52,858 bases of DNA, taken from NCBI RefSeq assembly GCF_003034985.1, contig NZ_PZKG01000018.1, forward strand, positions 1 to 52,858, read 5' to 3'. This document shows, piece by piece, positions 42,311 to 52,310 of this stretch (its first letter is position 1; each line of letters starts with the position of its first letter). The translations under genes were made by a program, and so were the position numbers. The notes under the pieces were generated by a model, which was not told where the DNA came from, ran no database searches, and saw only the letters and a list, made by a program, of their open reading frames with translations. This stretch comes from Cereibacter changlensis JA139 (GTDB taxonomy: Bacteria > Pseudomonadota > Alphaproteobacteria > Rhodobacterales > Rhodobacteraceae).

Positions 42311-43153
42311 TTACAGCCATTCGCCGCGGATCACCTGCCGGTAGACCTGGTTCAGCCAGCTGTTGCCCTTGGCTTCCATGCTCAACCCGCGTCCGGTGAG
42401 CAGCTTGTAGCTGTCGTCGTAGAACGGGCTGGACTGGTAGTTGTAGCCGAGGATCGCGCCGGCGGTCTGCGCCTCGTCGGTGAGGCCGAGCGCCAGATAG
42501 GATTCGACCAGCCGGTGCAGCGCCTCGGCGGTGTGGGTGGTGGTCTGGAAATCTTGCACCACGGTGCGGAAGCGGTTGATCGCGGCGGTGTAGTTGCCGC
42601 GTTTCAGGTAGTAGCGGCCGATCTCCATCTCTTTCGCGGCGAGATGGTCGAAGGCGAGGTCGAACTTGAGGATCGCCGAGCGGGCGTATTCGCTCTCCGG
42701 GTAATCCTCGATCACGGTGCGCAGGCCCTGCAGCGCCTGGAAGGTCAGGCCCTGGTCGCGGCCGACCTCGTCGATCTGGTCGTAATAGGACAGGGCGAGC
42801 AGGTATTGCGCATAGGCCGCATCCTCGTCACCCGGATAGAAATCGAGGAATCGCTGGGCGGCGCCGCGGGCGTCTTCGTATTTCTTGGCCTTGTGATAGC
42901 TGAAGGCCTGCATGATGAGCGCGCGTTTCGCCCATTCGGAATAGGGATACAGCCGCTCGACCTCGGAGAAGTAGCGGATCGCGGAATCGGGCTTGGTCTG
43001 GGCCTCGAGCTCGAACTCGCCCTTCTTGTAGATCTCTTCGGCGGTGAAGCTTTCGAGTGGCGGGCCTTCTTCCTTGCCGCCGCCGCAGCCTGCAAGCGCA
43101 GCGACCAGCAGCGCCGTGCCGAGCCAATGCGCGCCTGACTTTCCGCCTGCCAT
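42311..43153 (-). CDS. bamD: Outer membrane assembly lipoprotein BamD
   Basis: 280 residues. A signal peptide with lipobox LAGC (Cys23) is followed by five TPR-like repeats (AEEIYKKGEFELEAQ, SEWAKRALIMQAFSYHKAKKYEDARGAAQRFLDFYPG, RSAILKFDLAFDHLAAKEMEIGRYYLKRGNYTAAINRF). BamD is the essential lipoprotein of the BAM complex that inserts outer membrane barrels. It follows lpxC in the dcw-lpxC-bamD-recN run. Confidence 0.94.
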   Translation of the reverse strand: MAGGKSGAHWLGTALLVAALAGCGGGKEEGPPLESFTAEEIYKKGEFELEAQTKPDSAIRYFSEVERLYPYSEWAKRALIMQAFSYHKAKKYEDARGAAQRFLDFYPGDEDAAYAQYLLALSYYDQIDEVGRDQGLTFQALQGLRTVIEDYPESEYARSAILKFDLAFDHLAAKEMEIGRYYLKRGNYTAAINRFRTVVQDFQTTTHTAEALHRLVESYLALGLTDEAQTAGAILGYNYQSSPFYDDSYKLLTGRGLSMEAKGNSWLNQVYRQVIRGEWL

Positions 43154-43270
43154 GTTCCGCTTACCTCTGACTTGTCTCTGCCACCCGGGAGCCGTGCCCT
43201 GTGGCGCTTTCCCTGTGTCCTAGCACAGAAAAATCCGGGGCGCAAAACGCCTTTATCGGCGCGGTGGACT

Positions 43271-44191
43271 TCAGGAAAGCGCGGGAATATCCGAGCGGTG
43301 AACGCCCACGCCCGGCAGCTTGCAGCCCATCATCAGGCCGCAATCCACCATGCGGAACGCATCGCGGCGGGCGAAGAGCGCGCGCAGCAGGCGGTTGGTC
43401 AGCGCGTGGCCGGCGCGGATGCCGGTGTAGCGGCCGAGGATCGGCGCACCGGCCAGCGAAAGGTCGCCGAGCGCGTCGAGCATCTTGTGCCGCACCGGCT
43501 CGTCGGCATGGCGCAGGCCGCCGGGCGAGAGAATCCGGTCGCCGTCGAAGACAACGGCATTTTCCAGCGTGCCGCCGAGCGCGAGGCCATTGGCCTGCAT
43601 CGCATCGACATCGGACTGGCGGCAGAAGGTGCGGCTGTCGCTGAGCTCGCGCACGAAGGCCCCGTTGGCCATGCTGAGATGCTTGGCCTGACGGCCGATG
43701 GCGGCTTCGGCGAAATCGATGGCGAAGTCGATCTCGAGCATCTCGGAGGGCTCCAGCCGGGCCACGGCCTCGCCGTCGCGGACCTCGACGGTGTCGAGGA
43801 TGCGGATGGCGCGCACCGGCTCAGCCTGCTGGCGGATGCCGCGGGCGAGGAAGGTCTGGACGAAGGGCACGGCGGAGCCGTCGAGGATCGGCACTTCGGG
43901 GCCGTCGATCTCGATCAGGGCGTTGTGGATGCCGCAACCGGCCAGCGCCGCCGTGACATGCTCGATGGTCGAGACGGTGGCGCCCGAGGCGTTGGCGATC
44001 AGCGTGCAGAGCTTGGAGGGCACCACGGCGTCCCAGCGCGCGGGGATCAGCGCGTCGCCTTCAGTGATGTCGGTGCGGCGGAACCAGATGCCATAATCGG
44101 CGGAGGCGGGCTTGACGACCATGTGGACCGGCGCGCCGGAATGCAGACCGACACCCGTGAAGGACGCTGCTGATTTCAAGGTGCTTTGCAC
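43271..44191 (-). CDS. lpxC: UDP-3-O-acyl-N-acetylglucosamine deacetylase LpxC
   Basis: 306 residues. Zinc ligands are H78 (STIEHVTAAL), H235 and D239 (VRHKMLDALGDL). Start MQSTLKSAASFTGVGLHSG is the standard N-terminus. It commits UDP-acyl-GlcNAc to lipid A synthesis. It follows ftsZ, as in many Proteobacteria, after a terminator and a 228-bp gap. Confidence 0.96.
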   Translation of the reverse strand: MQSTLKSAASFTGVGLHSGAPVHMVVKPASADYGIWFRRTDITEGDALIPARWDAVVPSKLCTLIANASGATVSTIEHVTAALAGCGIHNALIEIDGPEVPILDGSAVPFVQTFLARGIRQQAEPVRAIRILDTVEVRDGEAVARLEPSEMLEIDFAIDFAEAAIGRQAKHLSMANGAFVRELSDSRTFCRQSDVDAMQANGLALGGTLENAVVFDGDRILSPGGLRHADEPVRHKMLDALGDLSLAGAPILGRYTGIRAGHALTNRLLRALFARRDAFRMVDCGLMMGCKLPGVGVHRSDIPALS

Positions 44192-44372
44192 GTTCAGACC
44201 CTTTCCCGGTTTGTTGACCCGGTTGCCGCCGACGGGTGGTCCCGTCTTGCCGATGAGAGGTAAGGGTCTGGAACATTTATCTCAACTCACTCTTTGTGAC
44301 CGCTTGTAACAGAGGAACGACAGATGGGCGGCATCATGCAGAACGCCCTTCAAGCGCCTGTATTACAAAAGA

Positions 44373-44398
44373 AAAAGGCCCGGTTGCCCGGGCCTTTT
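44373..44398 (-). terminator. Rho-independent terminator of ftsZ
   Basis: Stem AAAAGGCCCGG / CCGGGCCTTTT with loop TTGC, followed on the minus strand by further T residues. It lies 22 bases beyond the ftsZ stop codon. Confidence 0.85.
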
Positions 44399-44419
44399 CC
44401 ACAGAGGTTGTGATCTGGA

Positions 44420-46075
44420 TCAGTTGGCCTGACGACGCAGGAAGGCCGGGATTTCGATACGTTCCTGATCGGCGCTCAGCTCCGGCTCGTCGTCGTAGGC
44501 CGTCACCGGCGGCTGCTGGCGGGCCATCGGCTGCGCCCGTTCCGGCTGCGGCTCGGCATGGCCGGCCATGCGGTTGATCAGCGAGCCGATGCCGAAGCGC
44601 GGCTTCTCGGCAGCGGCGGCCGGGCGCTGCTGTTGCGGGGCCTGACCGCGGGGCTGCTGTTGCGGCGCGATCGGCTGGCGGGCCGGCGACTTGCTGACCG
44701 CGGCCTGCAGCCGGGCCAGGGCCTCGGGCGAGGGCTGGCCGGGGCTGCGCGGACGCGGGGCGACGAAAGCGGCGGCGTCGTTGTCATGCGCGGAGGTCGG
44801 GCGCGGCTGCGGCGCGGGGGCCGGCTGCGGCCGGTAGGCCGGCGGCGGCAGACCGTCGGAAGCCTGCTCGTAGCCCTGCTCTTCCGCGTAATCCTCGCTG
44901 CCGGTTTCCTCGGCGGCGCCATAGAGGCTCGGCGCCGGCTGGGCCGGGGCCTGCATCGGCGCGGGAGCCGGCGCGGCGGCGGCCACGGGCTTCGGGGCGT
45001 CGCGGCGCGGCAGCGGGCGCTCGGTCACCGGCTCGGGCGCGGTGAAGGTGGCCGGCAGCGGCGCGGCCATCGAGCGGCGGGTCACCGGGGTCTCGACCGC
45101 GGCCTTGGCGGCGTCGATGCCGGTGGCGACGACGGAAACGCGGATCATGCCTTCCATCGAGGTGTCGAGCGTCGAGCCGACGATGATGTTGGCGTCCGGA
45201 TCGACCTTCTCGCGGATGATGTTCGCGGCCTCGTCGAGTTCGAACAGCGTGAGGTCGTAGCCGCCGGTGATGTTGATCAGCACGCCCTTGGCGCCGTGCA
45301 GCGAGATCTCGTCGAGCAGCGGGTTGGCGATAGCCTTCTCGGCGGCCTGCACGGCGCGGTCTTCGCCCGCAGCCTCGCCGGTGCCCATCATGGCCTTGCC
45401 CATCTCGTCCATCACGGCGCGGACGTCGGCGAAGTCGAGGTTGATGAGGCCCGGACGCACCATGAGGTCGGTCACGCCTTTCACGCCCTGATAGAGCACG
45501 TCGTCGGCCATGGCGAAGGCCTCGGTGAAGGTGGTGCGCTCGTTGGCCAGACGGAACAGGTTCTGGTTCGGGATGATGATCAGCGTGTCGACGACCTTCT
45601 GCAGCGCCTCGATGCCGTCCTCGGCCTGCTTCATCCGCTTGTTGCCCTCGAACTGGAAGGGCTTGGTGACGACGCCGACGGTCAGCACGCCGAGCTCACG
45701 CGCGGCCTGCGCGATGATCGGGGCGGCGCCGGTGCCGGTGCCGCCGCCCATGCCGGCGGTGATGAAGCACATGTGGGCGCCCGCGAGATGGTCGACGATC
45801 TCCTCGATGGTCTCTTCGGCGGCGGCGGCGCCGACCGAGGGGCGCGCGCCGGCGCCCAGACCTTCGGTGACCTTGAGGCCCATCTGGATCTTGTTGGTGG
45901 CATGGCTCTGCTGCAGCGCCTGCGCATCGGTGTTCGCAACCACGAACTCCACGCCCTCAAGGTTCTGCTCGATCATGTTGTTGACGGCATTGCCGCCCGC
46001 ACCGCCGACGCCGAAAACCGTGATGCGCGGCTTCAATTCGTCGCGCTGCGTGTTCATCATAAGGTTGAGTGCCAT
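44420..46075 (-). CDS. ftsZ: Cell division protein FtsZ
   Basis: 551 residues from [17 protein letters not shown]. The tubulin signature GGGTGTG is at 110-116 ([15 protein letters not shown]). Residues from about 345 form a long Pro/Ala/Gln-rich linker, and the C-terminal peptide ends [16 protein letters not shown], the site for FtsA and other partners. It builds the division ring. A 181-bp gap from ftsA contains a candidate promoter (46145-46173) and a hairpin, so ftsZ probably has its own transcript. Confidence 0.97.
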   Translation of the reverse strand: MALNLMMNTQRDELKPRITVFGVGGAGGNAVNNMIEQNLEGVEFVVANTDAQALQQSHATNKIQMGLKVTEGLGAGARPSVGAAAAEETIEEIVDHLAGAHMCFITAGMGGGTGTGAAPIIAQAARELGVLTVGVVTKPFQFEGNKRMKQAEDGIEALQKVVDTLIIIPNQNLFRLANERTTFTEAFAMADDVLYQGVKGVTDLMVRPGLINLDFADVRAVMDEMGKAMMGTGEAAGEDRAVQAAEKAIANPLLDEISLHGAKGVLINITGGYDLTLFELDEAANIIREKVDPDANIIVGSTLDTSMEGMIRVSVVATGIDAAKAAVETPVTRRSMAAPLPATFTAPEPVTERPLPRRDAPKPVAAAAPAPAPMQAPAQPAPSLYGAAEETGSEDYAEEQGYEQASDGLPPPAYRPQPAPAPQPRPTSAHDNDAAAFVAPRPRSPGQPSPEALARLQAAVSKSPARQPIAPQQQPRGQAPQQQRPAAAAEKPRFGIGSLINRMAGHAEPQPERAQPMARQQPPVTAYDDEPELSADQERIEIPAFLRRQAN

Positions 46076-46144
46076 TGCCAATCCGCCTGCTTTTTTCGTT
46101 GTCCCGCGGCGCATTCAGGAAGCGCCTTTCCCGCATTACCCCGA

Positions 46145-46173
46145 AGTTTATCTGGAGACGCCGGAAACGTCAC
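46145..46173 (-). promoter_or_regulatory. Candidate sigma-70 promoter of ftsZ
   Basis: On the minus strand GTGACG (46173-46168) and TAAACT (46150-46145) are 17 bp apart, each matching 4 of 6 consensus bases. It lies 70 bp upstream of the ftsZ start codon in an unusually A+T-rich gap. Confidence 0.4.
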
Positions 46174-46207
46174 TAAAAAACATCAGTCGCCCACAAAATA
46201 TGGGACG

Positions 46208-46230
46208 ATACCGCCTGTTTTCGGCGGTAT
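46208..46230. other. Hairpin between ftsA and ftsZ
   Basis: ATACCGCC and GGCGGTAT form an 8-bp perfect stem with a 7-base loop TGTTTTC, 26 bp after the ftsA stop. It is not followed by a T-run in either direction, so it may be a processing or stabilising stem rather than a terminator. Confidence 0.55.
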
Positions 46231-46256
46231 TTCGCTGGGAACGCTGGATGTGGGGG

Positions 46257-47591
46257 TTACCAGTTGTCCTTGAACCATTTGAGCGCCCGCTTCAGCGACC
46301 GCGCCGGGTAACGCTCGGCGGGGATGTCGAAATCCCACCATTCGTCCTGCGGATGGGCGGCGAAGAGGCAGAGCCCGACGGCCGAGGCGAAGGCCGGTCC
46401 GGTGACCGCCTGCGGCAGGCCCTGCACCCGCAGCGGCCGGCCGAGGCGGACGCGCTGGCCGAGGATGCGGGCGGCCAGACCGTCGAGCCCGGGGATCTGG
46501 CTGGCGCCGCCGGTCAGGACGATCTGCTGGCTGGGGAGATGCTCGAAACCGGCGGCGTCGAGCCGGGCGCGGGCCTCCTCGAGGATCTCCTCGACGCGGG
46601 GGCGCATGATGCCGATCAGCTCGGTGCGGCTGACGGTGCGGCGGTCCTTTTCCCAGTCGCCGGAATCGGCGCCGATCTCGATCATGTCGCGGTCGTCCAT
46701 GCCGGTGGCATGCACCCCGCCATGCTTGGTCTTGATCCGCTCGGCCACGGCCAGCGGCACCTGCAGGCCCTTGGAGATGTCGGAGGTGACATGGTCGCCG
46801 CCCATCCGCACCGCGTCGGCATAGATCATGTGCTTCTTGATGAAGACCGAGATCCCGGTGGAGCCGCCGCCCATGTCGATGCAGGCGGCGCCCAATTCCT
46901 GCTCGTCCTCGACCAGACTGGAGACGCCGGAGACATAGGCGGAGGAGGCGATGCCCGCGAGTTCCAGATCGCAGCGCTTGATGCAGTAGAGCAGGTTCTG
47001 GATCACGTCGGCCTCGACCGACAGCAGGTGCATGTCGCAGGCCAGACGGTTGCCGATCTGGCCGCGCGGATCGCCGAGGCCGGTGCGGTGGTCGAGGGCG
47101 AAGTTGACCGGCTGGGCGTGCAGCACCTCGCGGCCCGGGCCGATGTCGGGCACGTCGCAGGCGGCGAGCACCCGGGCCACGTCCTGTTCGGTAACGACCG
47201 AATCCTGCAGCTCCCATTCGCCGGCAAGGCCGTAGCTGCGCGGCTCGGCGCCGGAGAAGCAGGCGATGACGTGATCGACGCGGACATTGGCCATCTTCTG
47301 CGCGGCCTGCACGGCGGTGCGGATGGCGCGCTCGGTCTCGTTCATCACCGAGATCTCGCCGAAGCGGACCCCGCGCGAGCGGGTGGTGGCGGCGCCGATC
47401 ACCCGGAAGGAGGATTGCCCGGCCATGGAGCCGACCCCGTCCTGCTCGCGCAGCCGCTCCGGCCCGTCGAAGCGCAGGATCAGGCAGGCGATCTTCGAGG
47501 AGCCCACGTCGAGAATGGCGATCACGCCGCGCTGCATGGCGGCCTGACGCATGTTCCGCATGGCCCGTTGGGACTGGTACAGGTCGGTCAT
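46257..47591 (-). CDS. ftsA: Cell division protein FtsA
   Basis: 444 residues, actin-like. Motifs ILDVGSSKIACLIL (phosphate 1), CIDMGGGSTGISVF (phosphate 2) and LTGGASQIPGLDGLAARIL (adenosine) are present, and the C-terminal amphipathic membrane-targeting helix is SLKRALKWFKDNW. It tethers FtsZ to the membrane. The ATG overlaps the ftsQ stop by 4 bases. Confidence 0.97.
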   Translation of the reverse strand: MTDLYQSQRAMRNMRQAAMQRGVIAILDVGSSKIACLILRFDGPERLREQDGVGSMAGQSSFRVIGAATTRSRGVRFGEISVMNETERAIRTAVQAAQKMANVRVDHVIACFSGAEPRSYGLAGEWELQDSVVTEQDVARVLAACDVPDIGPGREVLHAQPVNFALDHRTGLGDPRGQIGNRLACDMHLLSVEADVIQNLLYCIKRCDLELAGIASSAYVSGVSSLVEDEQELGAACIDMGGGSTGISVFIKKHMIYADAVRMGGDHVTSDISKGLQVPLAVAERIKTKHGGVHATGMDDRDMIEIGADSGDWEKDRRTVSRTELIGIMRPRVEEILEEARARLDAAGFEHLPSQQIVLTGGASQIPGLDGLAARILGQRVRLGRPLRVQGLPQAVTGPAFASAVGLCLFAAHPQDEWWDFDIPAERYPARSLKRALKWFKDNW

Positions 47592-48472
47592 AGGTCGCTC
47601 TCACTTGTATCTATGCCCCGCGAGCGCCGCAGCTCGCCCAGAGCGAAGGGGGCAAGCCGCAGGACGGGGCGGTCCTGAATGCGCAGATCGATGGAAAGAA
47701 CGTCACGGTCGAGCAGCTTCTGCGCCTGATCGAGCGCAATCGCCCGCTCGAGCGCCTTCACCGGGGCCTCGGTCGGAAGAAGGATGCGCTGGCCGCGGTC
47801 CAGCACCAGATCCCAGCGCCGTTCGCCCATGCGGACGAGGCCGCGCAGCCGGGGCAGGATGGGTTTCGCGGCGGCGAGCAGTTCCAGCGCCTCGGCGGCG
47901 GCGAGGTCGGCGCCGTCGCCCGCCACCAAGGGCAGGTCGGCGCGGTCCTGACGGGTCTGGATCATCGAGACCCGGCGGCCGTCATGATCGAGCAGGGCGA
48001 GTCCGGCGGCGGAACGCCAGACGATGACCGGCACCCGCTCGGTCACCTTCACCTCCAGCACGCCGCCGGAGCGCACGCGCAGGTCGGCCTTGGCCACGGC
48101 GTCCAGCGTCTCGATCCGCTGGCGCGCGGCGCCCAGGTCGATGTCGAAGGAGGAGAGCGGCAGCTTCAGCGCCATCGCCTCGCGGATGCTGTCGGACAGG
48201 CCGGGGGAGGCCCCCTCGACCGACAGCAGCGAGACCATGAACTCGGGGCGCTGCTGGAAGGCGTCGATCATCGATTCGAAGCCGCCGGCAAGCTCGGCGC
48301 GGCGGGCGTCGCTGGCGAGGTAGATGCCGATCAGGAAGACGATGCCGAAGGCCGGCAGGCCAACGCGCATCAGGGTGCGGAACAGCGGCGTCAGCCAGAG
48401 CCGCTGCATGCGGTAGGCGGCGCGGCTGGGCGCCGGGTCGCGGCGCGGCGGGGTGGCGCTCAGCGATTGCAT
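47588..48472 (-). CDS. ftsQ: Cell division protein FtsQ
   Basis: 294 residues. A cytoplasmic N-terminus precedes one membrane helix ([18 protein letters not shown]). A POTRA-type region begins at [23 protein letters not shown], then the FtsQ beta domain ([26 protein letters not shown]). It links FtsB/FtsL to the divisome. The start at 48472 overlaps ddl by 13 bases, and the frame upstream is not part of the family. Confidence 0.93.
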   Translation of the reverse strand: MQSLSATPPRRDPAPSRAAYRMQRLWLTPLFRTLMRVGLPAFGIVFLIGIYLASDARRAELAGGFESMIDAFQQRPEFMVSLLSVEGASPGLSDSIREAMALKLPLSSFDIDLGAARQRIETLDAVAKADLRVRSGGVLEVKVTERVPVIVWRSAAGLALLDHDGRRVSMIQTRQDRADLPLVAGDGADLAAAEALELLAAAKPILPRLRGLVRMGERRWDLVLDRGQRILLPTEAPVKALERAIALDQAQKLLDRDVLSIDLRIQDRPVLRLAPFALGELRRSRGIDTSESDL

Positions 48473-49383
48473 GAGGCGTCCTCCACGATCCAGGCGCAGA
48501 AGTCGGCGAAGGACATCCCCGCACGGGCCGCCTGCTCGGGGGCGAGCGAGGTCGGAGTCATGCCGGGCTGGGTGTTGGTTTCGAGAAGGATTAGCCCGTC
48601 GAGGCCGCGGCTTTCGTCCCAGCGCAGGTCGGTGCGGCTGATGCCGCGGCAACCGAGCGCCTTGTGGGCGCGTTCGGCGTAATCGAGGCAAGCGGCGGTG
48701 ATCTCGGCGGGCAGGTCGGCGGGGACGACGTGATGCGAGCCGCCGGCCTTGTATTTGGCGTCGTAGTCGTACCAGCCGGTGGTCACGATGTCGGTGACGT
48801 TCAGCGCGCGGTCCTGCATCACCGTGACGGTGAGTTCGCGGCCCGGGACGTAGGTCTCGACCATGACGGTCGCCGGCATCTCCGGCCCCAGCTGAGGCGG
48901 GGAGTTGGCGGCCTCGTTCACCAGATAGACGCCGACCGAGGAGCCCTCGTTGTTGGGCTTCACCACATAGGGCGGCGGCAGGACGTGGCGCTGACGGACC
49001 TCATCGGCGGAGGCGAGCACGCTCGTCACCACCGGCAGGCCGGCGGCGGCGAAGACTTCCTTGCTGCGGGCCTTGTCCATGGCGAGGGCCGAAGCCAGCA
49101 CGCCGGAATGGGTATAGGGGATGCGGAGCCATTCGAGCAGGCCCTGAACGCAGCCATCCTCGCCCCAGCGGCCATGCAGGGCGTTGAAGACGGCATCGGG
49201 TTTCAGCTGGACAAGCGTCTGCGCGAGGTCGGGGCCGGCATCGACCTCCGTCACCTCAAAGCCTGCGTCCCTCAGGGCTTTGGCGCATTCACGCCCGGAG
49301 ACAAGCGACACCTCGCGTTCCGCGGAGGGGCCACCCATCAACACTGCCACCCGGAGGGATGCCTTGCCAGACATTCCCGCCAT
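48460..49383 (-). CDS. ddl: D-alanine--D-alanine ligase Ddl
   Basis: 307 residues (304 from the second Met at 49374). ATP-grasp fold with [41 protein letters not shown] and [15 protein letters not shown]. It makes the D-Ala-D-Ala dipeptide for peptidoglycan. It follows murB after a 54-bp gap of unusually low G+C. Confidence 0.96.
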   Translation of the reverse strand: MAGMSGKASLRVAVLMGGPSAEREVSLVSGRECAKALRDAGFEVTEVDAGPDLAQTLVQLKPDAVFNALHGRWGEDGCVQGLLEWLRIPYTHSGVLASALAMDKARSKEVFAAAGLPVVTSVLASADEVRQRHVLPPPYVVKPNNEGSSVGVYLVNEAANSPPQLGPEMPATVMVETYVPGRELTVTVMQDRALNVTDIVTTGWYDYDAKYKAGGSHHVVPADLPAEITAACLDYAERAHKALGCRGISRTDLRWDESRGLDGLILLETNTQPGMTPTSLAPEQAARAGMSFADFCAWIVEDASCNR

Positions 49384-49437
49384 CTACTGCCTCATCGCGC
49401 CTATTGTCGGCTGCGTTATTCTTGATTTTGTCTTCGT

Positions 49438-50379
49438 TTATTCTTCTGATCTTACAGGTGCTTCGCCCACCCGCATGATTTCCCATTCTAGCCTTATTCC
49501 GGCTGTCTCGAAAACCCTTTTTCTGACCTGCTCGCCCAATTCTTCCAGATCGGCGGCGGTGGCGCCGCCGGTGTTGATCATGAAGTTGCTGTGCATCTCG
49601 CTCATCTGCGCGCCACCCAGGCGGGCGCCGCGCAATCCTGCGTTGTCGATCACCTTCCAGGCCTTGAGATCCTGCACGTCGTCGGCACGTCCGGTGGAGG
49701 AGAATCCCGCGGGGTTGCGGAAGGTGGAGCCGGCGCTGCGCTCTTTCGTCGGCTGGCTCGCGTCGCGCTTGGCGAGCTGGTCGGCCATCCGGGCCTCGAG
49801 CGTTGCGGGGTCGCCGGGGGCGGCGCGGAAGCTGGCCTCGGTGATGATCCAGCCTTCAGGCAGCCGGCTCTGGCGGTAGGCCAGATGCAGGTCGGCGGCG
49901 GGGAGCGTCACCGCCCTGCCCTCGCGCGTCACGGCGCGGATCTCGATCAGGTGGTCGGCGGTGTAGCTGCCGTAGCAGCCCGCGTTCATCTTCACCGCGC
50001 CGCCGATGGCGCCGGGGATGGTGCGCAGGAAGGTGAGGTCGCGCCCGGCCTCGGCGGCCTTGCGCGCGACATGGGCATCGAGCGCGGCGGCCCCGGCGAT
50101 GACGCGGTCGCCCTCGACGCGGATGGCGTTGAAGCCGCGGCCGAGGCGGATGACCACCGCGCGCAACCCGCCGTCGCGGACGATGAGGTTGGAGCCGACG
50201 CCGATCGGGAAGACCGGGATGCCGGGGTCGAGGGCTGCGAGGAAGTCGCGGAGATCGGCCTCGTCGGCGGGCTGGAACAGCCAGTCGGCAGGACCGCCGA
50301 CGCGCAGCCAGGTGAGATCGGCCAAGGGGCGGTTGGCGGTGAGGGCACCGCGGACGGGGGGGAGGGACAGGTCGGTCAT
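49438..50379 (-). CDS. murB: UDP-N-acetylenolpyruvoylglucosamine reductase MurB
   Basis: 313 residues from [17 protein letters not shown]-binding motifs include [25 protein letters not shown] and [20 protein letters not shown]; the catalytic Ser is in [12 protein letters not shown]. It reduces enolpyruvyl-UDP-GlcNAc to UDP-MurNAc. Its ATG overlaps the stop of the upstream DUF2484 gene. Confidence 0.95.
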   Translation of the reverse strand: MTDLSLPPVRGALTANRPLADLTWLRVGGPADWLFQPADEADLRDFLAALDPGIPVFPIGVGSNLIVRDGGLRAVVIRLGRGFNAIRVEGDRVIAGAAALDAHVARKAAEAGRDLTFLRTIPGAIGGAVKMNAGCYGSYTADHLIEIRAVTREGRAVTLPAADLHLAYRQSRLPEGWIITEASFRAAPGDPATLEARMADQLAKRDASQPTKERSAGSTFRNPAGFSSTGRADDVQDLKAWKVIDNAGLRGARLGGAQMSEMHSNFMINTGGATAADLEELGEQVRKRVFETAGIRLEWEIMRVGEAPVRSEE

Positions 50380-50627
50380 TCGGGACGCTCCGGCTGGCGG
50401 CGCAGCCAGCGGATCAGGTAGATCACCGGCCAGCGCAGGATCGACACCCCGGCGGCGAGCACGATCATCCCCCAGTAGGGGCCGTTCTGATAGGTGACCC
50501 AGCCGATCAGCGGGATGCCGCAGGCGATCAGCAGGAAGGCCGCGGGCCAGTGGGTGCGCTGCGGCAGCATCGCCGCCACCGAGGCGACGACGGCCCAGAT
50601 GCAGGCGGCGATCAGTGAGGGGCTCAT
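50376..50627 (-). CDS. DUF2484 family membrane protein, copy B
   Basis: 83 residues with two or three predicted membrane helices ([49 protein letters not shown]). It shares the MSPxL start, xLP after helix 1 and RWP/RRP motif with the upstream gene, so the pair arose by duplication. The family is restricted to the Rhodobacterales dcw cluster as far as I know. Overlaps murB and its paralogue by 4 bases each. Confidence 0.8.
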   Translation of the reverse strand: MSPSLIAACIWAVVASVAAMLPQRTHWPAAFLLIACGIPLIGWVTYQNGPYWGMIVLAAGVSILRWPVIYLIRWLRRQPERPE

Positions 50628-50884
50628 CGGTCATCCTCCCGCGCGGCGGCGGCGCGCATGAGACGGCTTGTGGCAAAGAAAAGCGGGCGACGGAACATCG
50701 ACAGGACGGCGAACAGGGCGGCCAGCGTGGGAAGCAGGCCGTGGGAGGCGGCGATCGCCCAGAGCAGCGGCGGGGCTGCGACAAGGAGGGCGAGGCCGGG
50801 GATTATCTGTGCCCGCATCGGCAGGAGCGCCGTGCCGGTGGCCGCAAGCACCCAGACGCAGCTGAGGACGAGCGGCGGGCTCAT
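50624..50884 (-). CDS. DUF2484 family membrane protein, copy A
   Basis: 86 residues from [22 protein letters not shown]. Three predicted helices and the motif MFRRPLFF parallel copy B. It follows murC by 13 bp, and its stop overlaps the copy B start (ATGA). The overlaps suggest the pair is made as one unit, perhaps as a small membrane complex near MurB/MurC. No function is known. Confidence 0.75.
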   Translation of the reverse strand: MSPPLVLSCVWVLAATGTALLPMRAQIIPGLALLVAAPPLLWAIAASHGLLPTLAALFAVLSMFRRPLFFATSRLMRAAAAREDDR

Positions 50885-50897
50885 CAGAGGGCCCGCA

Positions 50898-52310
50898 TCA
50901 CGCGGCGGCCCCCATGAGCCGGGTGGGCAGGCCGTTGGCCCAGGTCGAGATGGTGCCCGCGCCGAGGCACACGACCATGTCGCCGGGCCGCGCCTGCTCG
51001 CGCACCAGCCGTTCGAGGTCTTCCTCGGACAGGATCGCACGGGCGTGGCGGTGGCCGTGGGCGATCAGACCCGCCACCAGATCATCGCGGCTCGCGCCCG
51101 GGATCGGCTCTTCGCCCGCGGCATAGACCTCGGCGATGGCCACGACATCGGCTTCGTTGAAGCAGGTGCAGAAATCGTCGAACAGCGTGTGCAGCCGGGT
51201 GTAGCGGTGCGGCTGGTGCACGGCGATCACCCGACCCTTGGTGGCCTGACGCGCGGCCTTCAGCACGGCGGCGATCTCGACCGGGTGGTGGCCGTAATCG
51301 TCGATGATGGTCACGCCGTTCACCTCGCCCACCTTGGTGAAGCGGCGGTTGACGCCGCCGAAAGCCGCCAGTGCCTCGCGGATCTCGGTCTTCTTCATGC
51401 CGAGATGGCGGGCGACGGCGATGGCCGAGAGCGCGTTCGAGACGTTGTGGTCGCCCGGCATCGGCAGGACCATGCCCTCGATCACCGCGCCCTCGCCCTC
51501 GCCCTGCAGCGCCACGTCGAAATGGGCCGAGCCGTTCTCGTAGCGCAGGTTGATGGCGCGCACGTCGGCCTGCGCGTTGAAGCCGAAGGTGACGATGCGG
51601 CGATCGGTGACCCGGCCGACCAGCGCCTGCACCTCGGGGTGGTCGGTGCAGCAGACGGCGAGACCGTAGAACGGGATGTTGGTGACGAAGTCGTAGAAGC
51701 CCTTCCTGAGCGCGTCGAAGGTGCCCCAGTGCTCCATATGCTCGGGGTCGATGTTGGTGACGATGGCGATGGTCGCGGGCAGGCGGTTGAAGGAGCCGTC
51801 CGATTCGTCGGCCTCGACCACCATCCACTCCCCTGCCCCGGCGCGGGCGTTGGAGCCGTAGGCATGGATGACGCCGCCGTTGATGACGGTGGGATCGAAG
51901 CCGCCCTTGTCCAGGAGCGTGGCGACCATGGTGGTCGTCGTCGTCTTGCCGTGGGTGCCGGCGATGGCGATGTTGGAGCGCAGCCGCATCAGCTCGGCCA
52001 GCATCTCGGCCCGGCGCACCACCGGCAGGCCGCGCAGCCGGGCCTCTTCCAGTTCGGGATTGCCCTTCTTGATGGCGGAGGAGATCACCACCACCGCCGC
52101 CTCGCCGAGGTTCGCGGCCTTCTGCCCCTCGAAGAAGGTCGCGCCCAATTGCACCAGCCGGTCGGTGATCTTCGAGGCCTTGGCGTCGGAGCCCTGCACC
52201 CGGTAGCCCAGCGTCATCAGCACCTCGGCGATTCCCGACATGCCGATGCCGCCGATCCCGACGAAATGGATGGGGCCGAGCTCGCCCGGCAGTTTGGTCG
52301 CGGCGTTCAT
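50898..52310 (-). CDS. murC: UDP-N-acetylmuramate--L-alanine ligase MurC
   Basis: 470 residues. Mur-ligase motifs [17 protein letters not shown] at the N-terminus, the P-loop GTHGKT at 118-123, [33 protein letters not shown], and [19 protein letters not shown] in the C-terminal domain. It adds L-Ala to UDP-MurNAc. Its start overlaps the murG stop by 4 bases. Confidence 0.97.
   Translation of the reverse strand: MNAATKLPGELGPIHFVGIGGIGMSGIAEVLMTLGYRVQGSDAKASKITDRLVQLGATFFEGQKAANLGEAAVVVISSAIKKGNPELEEARLRGLPVVRRAEMLAELMRLRSNIAIAGTHGKTTTTTMVATLLDKGGFDPTVINGGVIHAYGSNARAGAGEWMVVEADESDGSFNRLPATIAIVTNIDPEHMEHWGTFDALRKGFYDFVTNIPFYGLAVCCTDHPEVQALVGRVTDRRIVTFGFNAQADVRAINLRYENGSAHFDVALQGEGEGAVIEGMVLPMPGDHNVSNALSAIAVARHLGMKKTEIREALAAFGGVNRRFTKVGEVNGVTIIDDYGHHPVEIAAVLKAARQATKGRVIAVHQPHRYTRLHTLFDDFCTCFNEADVVAIAEVYAAGEEPIPGASRDDLVAGLIAHGHRHARAILSEEDLERLVREQARPGDMVVCLGAGTISTWANGLPTRLMGAAA

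Noticed and set aside
40166-43138. 990-residue open frame antisense to recN and bamD
   Set aside because: Crosses two clear genes on the other strand and their intergenic gap; no domain.
44324-44413. Short frame MGGIMQNALQ with a ribosome-like site
   Set aside because: About 29 codons, overlaps the ftsZ terminator and has no conserved feature.
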